From NCBI GenBank assembly GCA_021730785.1, contig JAKFWF010000065.1:62001-126000 (forward strand): a stretch of 64,000 nt of DNA. The letters run 5' to 3'. Position numbers and translations under genes: made by a program. Within the stretch, counting starts at the first letter, position 1. The number at the start of each line of letters is the position of its first letter. The stretch comes from Hyphomicrobiaceae bacterium. Lineage in GTDB: Bacteria; Pseudomonadota; Alphaproteobacteria; Rhizobiales; Hyphomicrobiaceae. Shown piece by piece: positions 17,858-27,658 of this stretch. The notes below the pieces were generated by a model, which made no database searches, was not told the origin of the DNA, and was given only the letters and a program-made list of their open reading frames with translations.

Positions 17858-18292
17858 ATGCGGCTGGCAGGATTGTTCGGGACCATGGCGCTGTGTGTTG
17901 CAGCAACCGCTGCCGCCCAGCAACCGACGCCTCCAGTTGCGCCTTCGCACGGGCCCGCCCCGGTCACCGCGGCGAGTGCCGGCGACGAGCCCCAGGTGGC
18001 TCCGATCCGGCGCGTCAAGCCGCCAGCCTCGCAACTGGACCCGCGATTGTCGGCGAAGCTCGTCGACCGGCGCCGTGCGGCACCTGCGACCGCCGCCATC
18101 AGGCCAACCAAGCCAGGACACAAGACTGCGCCCCGCTCGACGGCGCCCGTTCCATCAACGGGGGCCGCAAACGGACCCGGCACGCATCGCGCCACGACGG
18201 CACCAGCTGTGAAATCCGCGCTCGGTGCGTCGACGTCCAAGCCAGCGACCGCGGCCGCGCCACCAACGGCGACGCCCGCTGCCGCCCGTTGA
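17858..18292 (+). CDS. Secreted Pro/Ala/Thr-rich protein
   Basis: 144 residues from ATG 17858. Signal peptide (about 1-21, LFGTMALCVAATAAAQ), then a low-complexity mature chain rich in Pro, Ala, Thr and Lys/Arg, with no cysteine and no recognisable domain. Such sequences are usually disordered and may span or decorate the cell wall. ATG 17840 is an alternative start. It closely follows the second mini-protein gene on the same strand. Confidence 0.55.
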   Translation: MRLAGLFGTMALCVAATAAAQQPTPPVAPSHGPAPVTAASAGDEPQVAPIRRVKPPASQLDPRLSAKLVDRRRAAPATAAIRPTKPGHKTAPRSTAPVPSTGAANGPGTHRATTAPAVKSALGASTSKPATAAAPPTATPAAAR

Positions 18293-19312
18293 ACATCGAG
18301 CGGTTCGGTGTGACGCCTGCCAGGGTTGGAACGGTTGCGCCCGCACTCACGCCAGCGCGTGGCGGCCAGGCTGCGGCTGGCACTGCAATGACGGGCAGGT
18401 GCTGGCCACTTTCGCTCCCGCGAGCGGGCTGCCGCCCGCGCCCGCTCGGGAGGGACGCCCTCCCGAACCCGCCCGCTTTCTTTCTATAACAGGCGGATTG
18501 TCTGAAGGGACCCAGTCCCTTCAGCGGGGTGCGGGGCCCGTGCGCGTAGGCGCACATCCGACTTTGGAATCAGACTCGATTTCAACACACAAGTGGCAAA
18601 GTTAGCGCGTATGGCCAGCCCCCTGGCCTCGAAGAGGTCCAGTTGGTCCAACGTGCCTTGCTGCCGCTTCCTGCCCATCGAGAAGGTCCAGACTGCTCCT
18701 TGGCTGCTGATTTCGGCCCTTCGCTTTGGCCTTGCGGCACTCGGCTACTACGGCCTCGGCTGATTTCTCCCTGCTCGTCGAGCACCGTGGCCGGTGCCCT
18801 GCTCCGGGTCGTCCGGAGAAACAGAGAGAACTCCCAGGGTAAGACGTTGCTGTTTCATTCGGGCGCCGGCCGATTTACTCATGCGCGTGTCTGGATGATC
18901 TTTGGGCGTCCCCGTCCGTTGCCGGGTTACCCCACCGCACAAGCCTTGGCTCTGCTTCCTGTTCGTCGGCTCCGAACCTGGCCTGCGGCTTCTTCTCCAC
19001 CCTGCCTCGTGGCGTCGCAGTTGACTTCGGCTCGCGGTTCCCATCATCGAGGCCCGCAAAGGACTTTCACCTCCAACATCAACGCCATGCCTGGCACACA
19101 AGAGAAAGGGGGTCGGGGCAACCTTTCCCCCGGGCGGGTGTCGGCGGCAGACCACTTGCGAAGCAAGTTCGCGCTTTCCCGCCGGCGCATGGAACAAGTG
19201 TCGGATGGCACACCTGAAAATTCCTTGCGCCGCCGCCATCTTGCCGCCCGATGCAATCGCGCATATCTATGGTGCACGCTCGCAGTCACCGCCAACCGCT
19301 TCAGGACCCGCC
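18293..19312. other. About 1 kb without a convincing gene; possible decayed repeated element
   Basis: Long open frames cross this region on both strands, but none has a start with a ribosome binding site, a recognisable motif or a normal amino acid balance. Palindromic GC-rich blocks occur near 18406-18470 (for example CGGGAGGG against CCCTCCCG) and GAAGGGAC/GTCCCTTC near 18504-18520. The part from about 18640 to 19110 has a more uniform, less codon-structured composition than its neighbours and gives me the impression of a dispersed non-coding repeat, but I cannot name it. It ends just before the glutaredoxin gene. Confidence 0.4.
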
Positions 19313-19666
<354 letters not shown>

Positions 19667-19667
19667 C

Positions 19668-19753
19668 GGGAGTAGCGAGTAAGGAGTAGGCAGTAGCGAA
19701 TGGGGCGTGGACCGTTCCTGCTCGCGACAGGCTACTCCCCACTCCCTTCTAAC
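19668..19753. repeat. GAGTAG-type short repeats and inverted arms
   Basis: Variants of GGGAGTAGCGAGTA repeat between the glutaredoxin stop and the next ATG (19668-19701), and the complementary CTACTCCC occurs at 19732-19739 with ACTCCC at 19741-19746. Arms 19668-19675 and 19732-19739 can pair. Similar simple-sequence units are scattered in many genomes; they suggest a dispersed intergenic repeat rather than coding DNA. Confidence 0.6.
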
Positions 19754-20785
19754 ATGACCCTCGGCGGCCGCAGGTTCCTGCTCAGCATCGCAATCGTGGG
19801 CGCCAGTGTGTGCCTGGCGCTTGGCGTCAGCTTGCCGATCATCAAGCTCACGAAATACGTGTTCTGGTCGACCGAGCACTCGCTGCTGTCGACGGTGTCG
19901 GCGCTGATCCGGGACGGACAGTTGTTCCTCGGCGGCACGGTGCTCGTGTTCTCGATCATCTTTCCGGTGCTTAAACTGTTGTACCTGCTGCTGGTCTCGA
20001 CCCTGCCGAACATCGAGATCAAGCGGCAGGGTCGGCGCTTGCGGGCCCTCGAATGGCTCGGCAAATGGTCGATGCACGACGTTCTGGTGCTGGCCTTGAC
20101 GATTTTCTTCATCAAGAGCCAGGGCATCTATGATGCGGCGAGTTTGTCGGGCGTGTACTTTTTCACCGCGGCCGTGCTGCTGATGATCCTGTCCTACGCC
20201 TGGCTGCGGATCGACGGCAGCGAGGCCGCGGTCGCGCCTGCGGAACAGGCACCGGCGCGCGAGACCAAAGTGTCGGCATTCCGCAATTTCGGCCTGAGTT
20301 TCCTCATTATTCTTGCGACCGTGTTCTTCGCGCTCGGCATCATCCTGCCGGTGATCCGCTTCACGACAGTCTACGTCTGGAGCAACGAGCACTCGATCGC
20401 AACCATCATCTGGGCGTTGCACAAGAACGAAGAGTATTTTCTGTGCGTCGTGCTGTTTGCGTTCTCGATTTTCTTTCCGTTTCTCAAGTTGTTCTACCTG
20501 CTGACCCTCGTCACCTCGCCCGATCTCGACCCCGCATTCCGCGCCCGCAGCATCTCGACCATGGAGTGGTTGGGGCGCTATTCGATGACCGATGTGATGG
20601 TGCTGGCGTTGATGATTTTCTACGTGAATTCATCGGGGTATACGGAAGCGAGCGTGCTGCCGGGGGTGTATTTCTTCGCCGCCTCCGCACTCATGACCAT
20701 GCTGGCCTACGGCTGGGCCAACGGTGTGCCGCCGCGCCGTGGTCCGACGACCGTGACGCAGGCCGCACTGACCACCACGCGCTGA
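19754..20785 (+). CDS. Double PqiA-domain membrane protein
   Basis: 343 residues with two tandem copies of the paraquat-inducible protein A domain. Each copy has four membrane segments and shares pattern: first copy (about 8-155) LPIIKLTKYVFWSTEHSL, LKLLYLLLV, ALEWLGKWSMHDVLVLAL; second copy (about 180-320) LPVIRFTTVYVWSNEHSI, LKLFYLLTLV, TMEWLGRYSMTDVMVLAL. PqiA works with the MCE protein PqiB in lipid traffic across the envelope. No pqiB or pqiC is adjacent, so the partner is elsewhere or absent. ATG 19754 is used because upstream sequence is intergenic repeat. Confidence 0.88.
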   Translation: MTLGGRRFLLSIAIVGASVCLALGVSLPIIKLTKYVFWSTEHSLLSTVSALIRDGQLFLGGTVLVFSIIFPVLKLLYLLLVSTLPNIEIKRQGRRLRALEWLGKWSMHDVLVLALTIFFIKSQGIYDAASLSGVYFFTAAVLLMILSYAWLRIDGSEAAVAPAEQAPARETKVSAFRNFGLSFLIILATVFFALGIILPVIRFTTVYVWSNEHSIATIIWALHKNEEYFLCVVLFAFSIFFPFLKLFYLLTLVTSPDLDPAFRARSISTMEWLGRYSMTDVMVLALMIFYVNSSGYTEASVLPGVYFFAASALMTMLAYGWANGVPPRRGPTTVTQAALTTTR

Positions 20786-20891
20786 GACCGGCAAAATCGA
20801 GTTTTACTGCAGATTTCGCCGGCGTGCTTAACTAGCGCTTAGCCCGCTTGGCCTAGTGTTCGCTCGCATCGTGTGGAGGGAGTGCGTAGTC

Positions 20892-21890
20892 ATGCAGCGG
20901 CCACAGCCGGTTGAACTCACGATTCTGGTCGTGAGCTACAATACGCGCGCGCTGACGCTGGCCGCGCTCGACTCGATCGCGGCCGAAACGCGCCAGACCC
21001 GTTATCGGGTTCGCGTTGTAGATAATGCGTCGAGCGACGGCTCGGCCGAGGCGCTGCGGAACCACCCGACTGCGCCCGACGTCATCGCTTCGGCCGAGAA
21101 CCTGGGCTTTGCCCGCGCCAACAATCGCGCAGCCCTTGGCGTCGATAGCGACTACATCCTGCTGCTCAACCCCGACACGATTGTGCGCGACGGCGCCATC
21201 GACCGGCTGATGGAGTTCGCCCGCTTTGCGCCGGAAGCCGGCATTTGGGGCGGCCGCACGCTGTTCGCCGACGGGCAGCTCAACCCGTCATCGTGCTGGG
21301 GCCGCATGACGCCGTGGAACCTGCTGTGCCGCGCCACCGGGCTGACCGGGCTGTTGCCTCGCGTGGCGCTGTTCAACGGCGAAGCGTACGGCGGCTGGCA
21401 GCGCGATCACTCAGCCCCCGTCGACATCGTCTCCGGCTGCTTCTTGCTGATCAAGCGGGAGCTTTGGGAGCGGCTCGGCGGATTCGATCCGATCTTCTTC
21501 ATGTACGGCGAGGAAGCCGACTTGTGTTTGCGCGCCCGCCGGCACGGTGCGCGGCCGATGATCACGCCGCACGCGACGATCATCCACTATGGCGGGGCGT
21601 CCGAGCCGGCGCGTGCCGCCAAAATGGTGCGCCTGCTCGCAGCCAAGACGACGCTGATCCGTCGGTATTGGCATCCCTTGATGCGGCCTGTCGGCTACGC
21701 GCTAATGGCCGCCTGGCCTCTGACCCGGGTGCTCGCGCTGACGGTTGCCAACCGCCTGGGCCCGTCGCCCGAACGCCGCAACGCGGCGGCGACCTGGTGG
21801 GAGGTCTGGCAAAAGCGCGCCGTGTGGCTGCCAGGTTACGCCACGCCGGCCGCCGCGCCGCACCAAGTCCTCGAAGCGGTCACGCCTTAA
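20892..21890 (+). CDS. Glycosyltransferase family 2, rhamnosyltransferase-like
   Basis: 332 residues. The GT-A fold is clear: LTILVVSYNTRALTLAALDS at the N-terminus, VVDNASSDGSAEAL, the ENLGFARANNRA motif, LLLNPDTIVRDGAI with the metal-binding D-x-T variant, and VSGCFLLIKRELWERLGGFD followed by FMYGEEADLCLRAR (catalytic ED region). A C-terminal hydrophobic helix (about 275-300) may contact the membrane. It transfers a nucleotide sugar onto a lipid-linked or surface glycan. It opens a four-gene polysaccharide cluster. ATG 20892 is preferred; GGAGGGA lies about 11 bases upstream. Confidence 0.88.
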   Translation: MQRPQPVELTILVVSYNTRALTLAALDSIAAETRQTRYRVRVVDNASSDGSAEALRNHPTAPDVIASAENLGFARANNRAALGVDSDYILLLNPDTIVRDGAIDRLMEFARFAPEAGIWGGRTLFADGQLNPSSCWGRMTPWNLLCRATGLTGLLPRVALFNGEAYGGWQRDHSAPVDIVSGCFLLIKRELWERLGGFDPIFFMYGEEADLCLRARRHGARPMITPHATIIHYGGASEPARAAKMVRLLAAKTTLIRRYWHPLMRPVGYALMAAWPLTRVLALTVANRLGPSPERRNAAATWWEVWQKRAVWLPGYATPAAAPHQVLEAVTP

Positions 21891-21953
21891 CGCCGCGTTA
21901 ACCAACGCACACCTAGCCTGAAGCGCGCAGCAGCACCCGACGAGATCGCAGTG

Positions 21954-22781
21954 ATGACGGACGCCTCGAGCCAGGCCAGCATTGAACGACCGGCCGCCCT
22001 TCCAGCTCCCCATAAGCGCTTCACGATCGCGACGCTCGTGAACAGCCGCCCGCACTATGACGAAATGCTGGCGTCCTTCGACGAGGCCGGCTTCGACCGC
22101 GCGAGCTGTGAATTCCTGTTCGTCGACAACACCGGCACTGGCCAGACCTGCGCCTACCGTGGCCTCGACCACATGCTGGGCGAAGCTCGCGGCGAGCACG
22201 TGATCCTGTGCCACCAGGACGTACGGCTGGTGCATGACGGCCGCCAGGAACTCGAAGTCCGCCTCGCCGCGCTCGAGGCGCTCGATCCGGCCTGGGCGAT
22301 CGCTGGCAATGCAGGCGGCATCGCACCGGGCCGCCTCGCCATCCGCATCACCGATCCGCACGGCGCCGACCGCCGCGTCGGCACCCTGCCAGCCAGGGTC
22401 ATGAGCCTCGATGAAAACTTCATGGTGGTGAAGCGCTCAGCGCGCCTGTCGTTTTCGCGCGACCTCACCGGCTTCCACTTCTACGGCGCCGATCTGTGCC
22501 TGATGGCCGACGTGAGGGGCCTGTCGAGCTACGTCATCGACTTTCACCTCGAACACATGAGCGCCGGCGTGAAGGGCACCACGTTCGATGCCATGGAGCG
22601 TGCGTTCTGCGAGAAGTGGGGACGCGCCTTCCGCCCGCGCTTCCTGCAGACCACCTGCAGCCTCGTCAGCCTGACCGGCGATAGCGTGTCGCGACTGATC
22701 GGCCGGATCGCAGCTCCGCAGCTCGCGCGCATCTCGAAGCGCCTGCCGTCGGCCAGCGGCTGGACACGACCGGTCGCCTGA
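21954..22781 (+). CDS. Glycosyltransferase, GT-A type
   Basis: 275 residues. The opening FTIATLVNSRPHYDEMLASF, FLFVDNTGTGQTCAYRGLDHML and EHVILCHQDVRLVHDG segments look like a family 2-type glycosyltransferase in which the usual D-x-D is replaced by HQDVR. The C-terminal part (FHFYGADLCLMADVRGLSSYV, FHLEHMSAGVKG) retains the acceptor-side D and H patterns. It lies between a GT2 gene and the flippase gene; its stop overlaps the flippase start (ATGA-type, one base). Specific sugar unknown. ATG 21954 or the GTG just before it may be the start. Confidence 0.72.
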   Translation: MTDASSQASIERPAALPAPHKRFTIATLVNSRPHYDEMLASFDEAGFDRASCEFLFVDNTGTGQTCAYRGLDHMLGEARGEHVILCHQDVRLVHDGRQELEVRLAALEALDPAWAIAGNAGGIAPGRLAIRITDPHGADRRVGTLPARVMSLDENFMVVKRSARLSFSRDLTGFHFYGADLCLMADVRGLSSYVIDFHLEHMSAGVKGTTFDAMERAFCEKWGRAFRPRFLQTTCSLVSLTGDSVSRLIGRIAAPQLARISKRLPSASGWTRPVA

Positions 22782-24334
22782 TGCCAGCCACGCCCGAACC
22801 CAGTGCCGCGCCTTCGCTGCCGACCGGCCGACGGCTCGGCCGCCAAATCGGCCGCCAGGGCGCGTTGCTGTTTTCAGGTTTTGCCGTCGTCCAGATCTGC
22901 TCGTTCGCGCGCAATGCGATCGTCGGCTACTGGCTGTCGCGCGGCGACTTCGGCGTGGCCGCGACCATCACAATCGCCTTGCAGATGCTGGAGCAGCTGA
23001 GCGACCTCGGCGCCGACCGCCTGCTCGTGCAGGCCAAGGATGGCGATGATCCGCGGCTGATGGCAGCGGCCCATGCGACGCTGCTGGCGCGCGGCGTGCT
23101 GACGGCCGCGATCCTGTTTCTGGTGGCGGGCCCGGCCGCGGCCTTCTTCGCCATTCCCAGCGCCACGTCGGCATTCCAGTTGGCCGCCTGGGTGCCGTTG
23201 ATCAAATCGCTGATGCACCTTGATTCGCGCCGCCAGCAACGCGGCTTGCAGAACCGCAACTACCTGCTGATCGAGGTGGTGCCGCAGGTCCACGCGCTGC
23301 TCGCGACCGTGCCGTTGCTCTATCTAACCGGCGACTACCGGGCCGTGGTGTGGGTTGCCATCATGCAGGCAGGTCTCTCGGTCCTCACATCGCACGCGCT
23401 CAGCAAGCGGCGCTATGCGCTCGGGCTCGAGATGGAATTCGTCAGGCGGCTGGTTGCCTTCGGCTGGCCGATCTGGCTCAGCGCATTTCCCCTGGTCCTC
23501 GTCTACCAGGGTGACCGCGTCATCGTCGGACGCATGCTCGGCATCGAGGCGCTGGCCGGATACTCGGCAGCCTTCATGGTGGCGATGGTGCCGGGATTGC
23601 TCGCGGCCAAGGTCGGGCATGCGCTGCTGCTGCCACTGCTGTCAACCCAGCGCGACAACCGGCAAGCCTTCTTCGACCGCTATCTGACGATGTATGAAGG
23701 CGTCAGCATCGCGGCCGCCGCCTACGTGGTCGCGTTCGTCATTGCCGGCGGGGCCATTCTGCCACTCGCGTTCGGGTCTCAATATCAAGGGCTTGGACCG
23801 GTACTCGGCTGGTTAGCTGCCATGTGGTCGGTGCGCATGGTGCAGGCGGTACCCGGCATCGCGCTGATGGCGCGCGGCGAAACGAGCCCGCTGCTGATCG
23901 CCGGCATCATCAGGGCGACGGCGCTCGGGCCGGCGCTGCTTGCCGTACATATGGGACTTGGCCTGATCGGCATCGCTGCTGCCGGTGTGCTGGGCGAACT
24001 GGCGTCGGCTGCCTATGTGATCCAGCGGACGACGCGCGACATTCCGGGATTAGGACGAGCCACAATCGTGCGCACGCTCTATCCGCTGCTGGCTGCCCTC
24101 ATGGCGGCCGCCTGCATGTATTTCGTGCCGCATGCGACCAATGCCTGGATCCAGCTGCCGTTCGGCTTCGTGCTTGCGGTCTGCGCCATGCTGGCCGGCC
24201 TGGCGGTGATGCCGCGCCTGCGTCTGTTCATCGACGGTAAGTTGCAACCGCTCAAAGTGTCGGCCGTTCGGCCTACGAGCCCCCCTCCAGCACCGACCAC
24301 GACGGAGGCCACCTATGCCGTCCAACAGGCCTGA
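22781..24334 (+). CDS. Polysaccharide flippase (Wzx/MATE-like)
   Basis: 517 residues with about 12 to 14 hydrophobic segments and the fold pattern of polysaccharide biosynthesis exporters: a start GALLFSGFAVVQICSFARNA, LSRGDFGVAATITIALQMLEQLSDLGADRLLVQ, and later FGWPIWLSAFPLVLVYQGDRVIVGRMLG and LALTFG-like PLAFGSQYQGLGPVL. It should flip an undecaprenyl-linked oligosaccharide across the inner membrane. Its N-terminus overlaps the preceding glycosyltransferase by one base and its 3' end overlaps the next glycosyltransferase by 20 bases, so the cluster is one transcription unit. Confidence 0.85.
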   Translation: MPATPEPSAAPSLPTGRRLGRQIGRQGALLFSGFAVVQICSFARNAIVGYWLSRGDFGVAATITIALQMLEQLSDLGADRLLVQAKDGDDPRLMAAAHATLLARGVLTAAILFLVAGPAAAFFAIPSATSAFQLAAWVPLIKSLMHLDSRRQQRGLQNRNYLLIEVVPQVHALLATVPLLYLTGDYRAVVWVAIMQAGLSVLTSHALSKRRYALGLEMEFVRRLVAFGWPIWLSAFPLVLVYQGDRVIVGRMLGIEALAGYSAAFMVAMVPGLLAAKVGHALLLPLLSTQRDNRQAFFDRYLTMYEGVSIAAAAYVVAFVIAGGAILPLAFGSQYQGLGPVLGWLAAMWSVRMVQAVPGIALMARGETSPLLIAGIIRATALGPALLAVHMGLGLIGIAAAGVLGELASAAYVIQRTTRDIPGLGRATIVRTLYPLLAALMAAACMYFVPHATNAWIQLPFGFVLAVCAMLAGLAVMPRLRLFIDGKLQPLKVSAVRPTSPPPAPTTTEATYAVQQA

Positions 24335-25553
24335 TCGCACGACGACATTCGATGGCATCGTGTGCCTCGGTGGCGAGGACTGGTGGTACCACAACCGTGG
24401 CCACTTCGATTTCCAGATCATGCGCCGTTTGGCCCGGCGCTGGCCGGTGCTGTTCGTCAACTCGCTCGGCGTGCGCATGCCGAGTTTGAAGGACAACCGC
24501 CTGTTCCTGCAGCGCATCAGCCGCAAGCTGAAGAGCCTGGGCAACGGCCTGGTCAACGTCGAGAACCGGTTCTGGGTGTTTTCTCCCGTGATGGTGCCGG
24601 GCGCTGCCGGGCAGAAGCTGTCGAGTTGGGCGCTCGGACCCCAGATCAAGCGCGCGGCCACAGCTGCCGGCATGCGCAATCCGATCCTGTGGATCCACTG
24701 CCCGGCAGGCGCGGTGCTCGCCGACAGCTACGCTAGTGCCGCTGTCATCCTGCAGCGCACCGACCGGTTCGAAGCGTTCCCCGAGGCGAACCCCGCGATC
24801 GTCGGCGCCCAGATCGCCCACCTGAAGGCCCGCGCCGACCTTGTCGTCTATGCGAGCCCGGCACTGATGGCGTCCGAAACCGGCACTGTCCGTGCCCAGA
24901 CGCTGGTGACGCACGGCGTCGATCTCGATACCTTCGCCGCTGCCGGTCGAGACGGAGCAGCCTTGCCACAGGATCTTGCAGGCCTGCCGCGCCCGCGCAT
25001 CGGCTTCATCGGCGGCATCGACCACCACACGTTCGATCCAGAGTTGTTCCTTGGGCTCGCCCGCGCTCTGCCGCATCATCAATTCGTGCTGGTCGGTGGC
25101 TGTTCGCTGCCTGACGGATGGTGCACTTTGCGCAACGTGCACTTCGCCGGCCGCAAACCCTACGACGAAGTCGCCGGCTACATGGCCGCCATGGATGCAC
25201 TCATCATGCCGTGGAACCACAGCGAGTGGATCAAGGCCTGCAATCCGATCAAACTGAAGGAATATCTGGCGGTCGGCCGACCGGTGATCACCACCGATTT
25301 CCCAGCGCTCGACCCATGGCGCGATCTCGTGCACGTGGCCGGCGATGCGGCCGGCTTCGCGCGCGCCATCGAAACGGCGCTGGCGGCTGCGCCGGCACCA
25401 AACAACGGCGTTCTGAACCGTCTGGCATCAGAAACGTGGGATGCCAAAGCCGATGACGTGCATCGCGCCCTGACCGGCCTTGGCCTCACCTTCGCTGGCG
25501 GACTAACAGAGTTGCCGATTTCTACACGGCACTCGGGAGCCCGCGCCCCATAA
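24315..25553 (+). CDS. Glycosyltransferase, GT4-like (GT-B fold)
   Basis: 412 residues. The N-terminal half has HFDFQIMRRLARRWPVLFVNS and RNPILWIHCPAGAVLA; the C-terminal half has the second Rossmann domain with PRIGFIGGIDHHTFDPEL, HHQFVLVGGCSLPDG, and VHFAGRKPYDEVAGYMAAMDALIMPW followed by KLKEYLAVGRPVITTDFPALDP, where the Glu of K-x-x-E-Y-L-A-x-G-x-P is the nucleotide-sugar contact. This is a typical retaining GT4-type enzyme of surface polysaccharide assembly. It ends the four-gene cluster. Confidence 0.85.
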   Translation: MPSNRPDRTTTFDGIVCLGGEDWWYHNRGHFDFQIMRRLARRWPVLFVNSLGVRMPSLKDNRLFLQRISRKLKSLGNGLVNVENRFWVFSPVMVPGAAGQKLSSWALGPQIKRAATAAGMRNPILWIHCPAGAVLADSYASAAVILQRTDRFEAFPEANPAIVGAQIAHLKARADLVVYASPALMASETGTVRAQTLVTHGVDLDTFAAAGRDGAALPQDLAGLPRPRIGFIGGIDHHTFDPELFLGLARALPHHQFVLVGGCSLPDGWCTLRNVHFAGRKPYDEVAGYMAAMDALIMPWNHSEWIKACNPIKLKEYLAVGRPVITTDFPALDPWRDLVHVAGDAAGFARAIETALAAAPAPNNGVLNRLASETWDAKADDVHRALTGLGLTFAGGLTELPISTRHSGARAP

Positions 25554-25692
25554 GGAGTAGCACGGCTCGTGCAACACCGAGCACGGCCGCGTTTGGCTTT
25601 TGCAGGCATCGACGGGTGTGCTACCACCCCACTCGAGAACAGTGCAGAGTAGGCAGCGCAGCCTTTACCTGCGGCGAGGAGGGTTGGACGAT

Positions 25693-26235
25693 ATGGCGGA
25701 GCGGCGCCCAAGCTACGACTACGCAGAAATCCTCGCCTGCGCGCGCGGCGAACTGTTCGGTGCGGGCAACGCGCAGCTGCCGCTGCCGCCGATGCTGATG
25801 TTCGAGCGCATCAGCCACGTGTCCGACACGGGCGGCGCCCACGGCAAGGGCCAGATCGTCGCCGAAATGAACATCGCCGGCAATCCGCAGACCGACTGGT
25901 TTTTCGCCTGCCACTTCAAGGGCGACCCGGTGATGCCTGGTTGCCTCGGCCTCGATGCGCTGTGGCAGCTCACGGGCTTTTACCTCGGCTGGCTCGGCGC
26001 CAGTGGACGCGGCAGGGCGCTTGGCGTCGGCGAAGTGAAGTTCAGCGACATGGTCATACCGGCAACCAAGAAACTCGAATACATCGTCGACCTGAAGCGG
26101 GTCATTCTGCGCAAGCTCAAGCTCGGGATCGCCGATGGCATGCTGAAGGCCGATGGCCAGGTGATCTATACCGCGACCGATCTCAGGGTCGGGCTGTTCG
26201 AGACCGGGGACGCCGCGGCTACGCCAAACTCATGA
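25693..26235 (+). CDS. fabA: 3-hydroxydecanoyl-ACP dehydratase/isomerase
   Basis: 180 residues from ATG 25693. The hot-dog fold active site is visible: [22 protein letters not shown], with catalytic His74 and Asp88. FabA dehydrates 3-hydroxyacyl-ACP and isomerises trans-2 to cis-3-decenoyl-ACP, the branch point of anaerobic unsaturated fatty acid synthesis. It is followed 58 bases later by fabB and then fabI, a conserved alphaproteobacterial order. The Fur-family regulator gene often found upstream is not present here; a polysaccharide gene precedes instead. Confidence 0.97.
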   Translation: MAERRPSYDYAEILACARGELFGAGNAQLPLPPMLMFERISHVSDTGGAHGKGQIVAEMNIAGNPQTDWFFACHFKGDPVMPGCLGLDALWQLTGFYLGWLGASGRGRALGVGEVKFSDMVIPATKKLEYIVDLKRVILRKLKLGIADGMLKADGQVIYTATDLRVGLFETGDAAATPNS

Positions 26236-26293
26236 ATTCCGCCGGGGACAAGCGCCGGTCCCCCACAATCGCGAATACCAGAAGGAACTGCTC

Positions 26294-27526
26294 ATGCGAC
26301 GCGTCGTCGTCACCGGAATGGGGATCGTCTCTTCGATCGGGAACAGCACCCAAGAGGTGGTGGCATCCCTGCGCGAAGCCAAATCCGGGATCGTCGCATC
26401 GGAGAAGTACAAGGAACTCGGTTTCCGCTGCCAGGTGCATGGTGCGCCCCAGATCGAGTGGGAATCGTTAGTGCCGCGCAAGCCCAAGCGATTCATGAAT
26501 GTCGGCATGGGGTGGAACTACATCGCCATGAATCAGGCGATCCGCGATGCTGCGCTGACCGAACGGGACGTGCAGGACGAGCGCACAGGCATCATCATGG
26601 GCTCGGGCGGCCCCTCGACGGTCGCGATCGTCTCGGCGGCGGACGTCACACGCGCCACGGGTGCGCCAAAGAAGATCGGACCCTTCGAGGTGCCCAAGGC
26701 GATGTGTTCGGGCCCGTCCGGCGTGCTCGCGACCGCGTTCCAGGTGCATGGCGTCAACTATTCGATCTCATCGGCCTGCGCGACCTCGGCGCACTGCATC
26801 GGTAACGCGGCCGAGATGATCCAGTACGGCCGCCAGGACGTGATGTTCGCCGGCGGCTGCGAGGAACTGGACTGGACCCTGTCGAATTTATTCGATGCCA
26901 TGGGCGCGATGTCATCGAAGTACAACGCGACGCCCGCGCGCGCCAGCCGCGCCTATGACAAGGACCGCGACGGCTTCGTGATCGCCGGCGGGGCCGGCGT
27001 GGTGGTACTCGAGGAGTATGCCCGCGCCAAAGCGCGCGGCGCGAAAATCTACGGCGAGATCGTCGGTTATGGTGCGACGTCCGACGGCTTCGACATGGTG
27101 GCCCCATCCGGCGAGGGCGCGGCGCGCTGCATGCGCCAGGCCCTGGCCGGCTTCGACGGCAAGGGGATCGGCAGGGTCGACTACATCAATCCGCACGCGA
27201 CCGCGACGCCAGTCGGCGATGCCCGTGAGATCGACGCCATCCGCGCCGTGTTCGGGAAGGACATCCCTGCGATTTCCGCCACCAAGTCTCTGACCGGCCA
27301 TTCGCTCGGTGCCATCGGCGTGCAGGAAACGATCATCTCGCTGCTGATGATGAACAATGGCTTTATCTGCGAAAGTGCCAACATCGACGAGATCGATCCG
27401 GCCTTTGCAGATCTGCCGATCGTGCGGCAGCGCCGCGACAACGTGGCGCTTAACTGTATCATTTCGAATAGCTTCGGATTTGGCGGCACCAATGCAACGT
27501 TGGCGTTCCGCCGGCCGGAGAGTTAA
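26294..27526 (+). CDS. fabB: 3-oxoacyl-ACP synthase I
   Basis: 410 residues, normal for KAS I. The Cys-His-His triad is visible: Cys162 in [14 protein letters not shown], His in [13 protein letters not shown], and His in [16 protein letters not shown]. FabB elongates cis-3-decenoyl-ACP made by FabA, so the pair is diagnostic of the anaerobic unsaturated fatty acid pathway. ATG 26294 with AGAAGGA upstream. Located between fabA and fabI on the same strand. Confidence 0.97.
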   Translation: MRRVVVTGMGIVSSIGNSTQEVVASLREAKSGIVASEKYKELGFRCQVHGAPQIEWESLVPRKPKRFMNVGMGWNYIAMNQAIRDAALTERDVQDERTGIIMGSGGPSTVAIVSAADVTRATGAPKKIGPFEVPKAMCSGPSGVLATAFQVHGVNYSISSACATSAHCIGNAAEMIQYGRQDVMFAGGCEELDWTLSNLFDAMGAMSSKYNATPARASRAYDKDRDGFVIAGGAGVVVLEEYARAKARGAKIYGEIVGYGATSDGFDMVAPSGEGAARCMRQALAGFDGKGIGRVDYINPHATATPVGDAREIDAIRAVFGKDIPAISATKSLTGHSLGAIGVQETIISLLMMNNGFICESANIDEIDPAFADLPIVRQRRDNVALNCIISNSFGFGGTNATLAFRRPES

Positions 27527-27658
27527 CATCTCGACGCCCTGCCCAGCGACCGACGCGCAGGAGCAATGTGCGGGCGGCCATGAATGCGTGGCTCCAGTCA
27601 CTGGACCAGCCGGCGGCAGTTCAAGCCATGCGGACAACGCACGAGACCAGGAGTTGCC

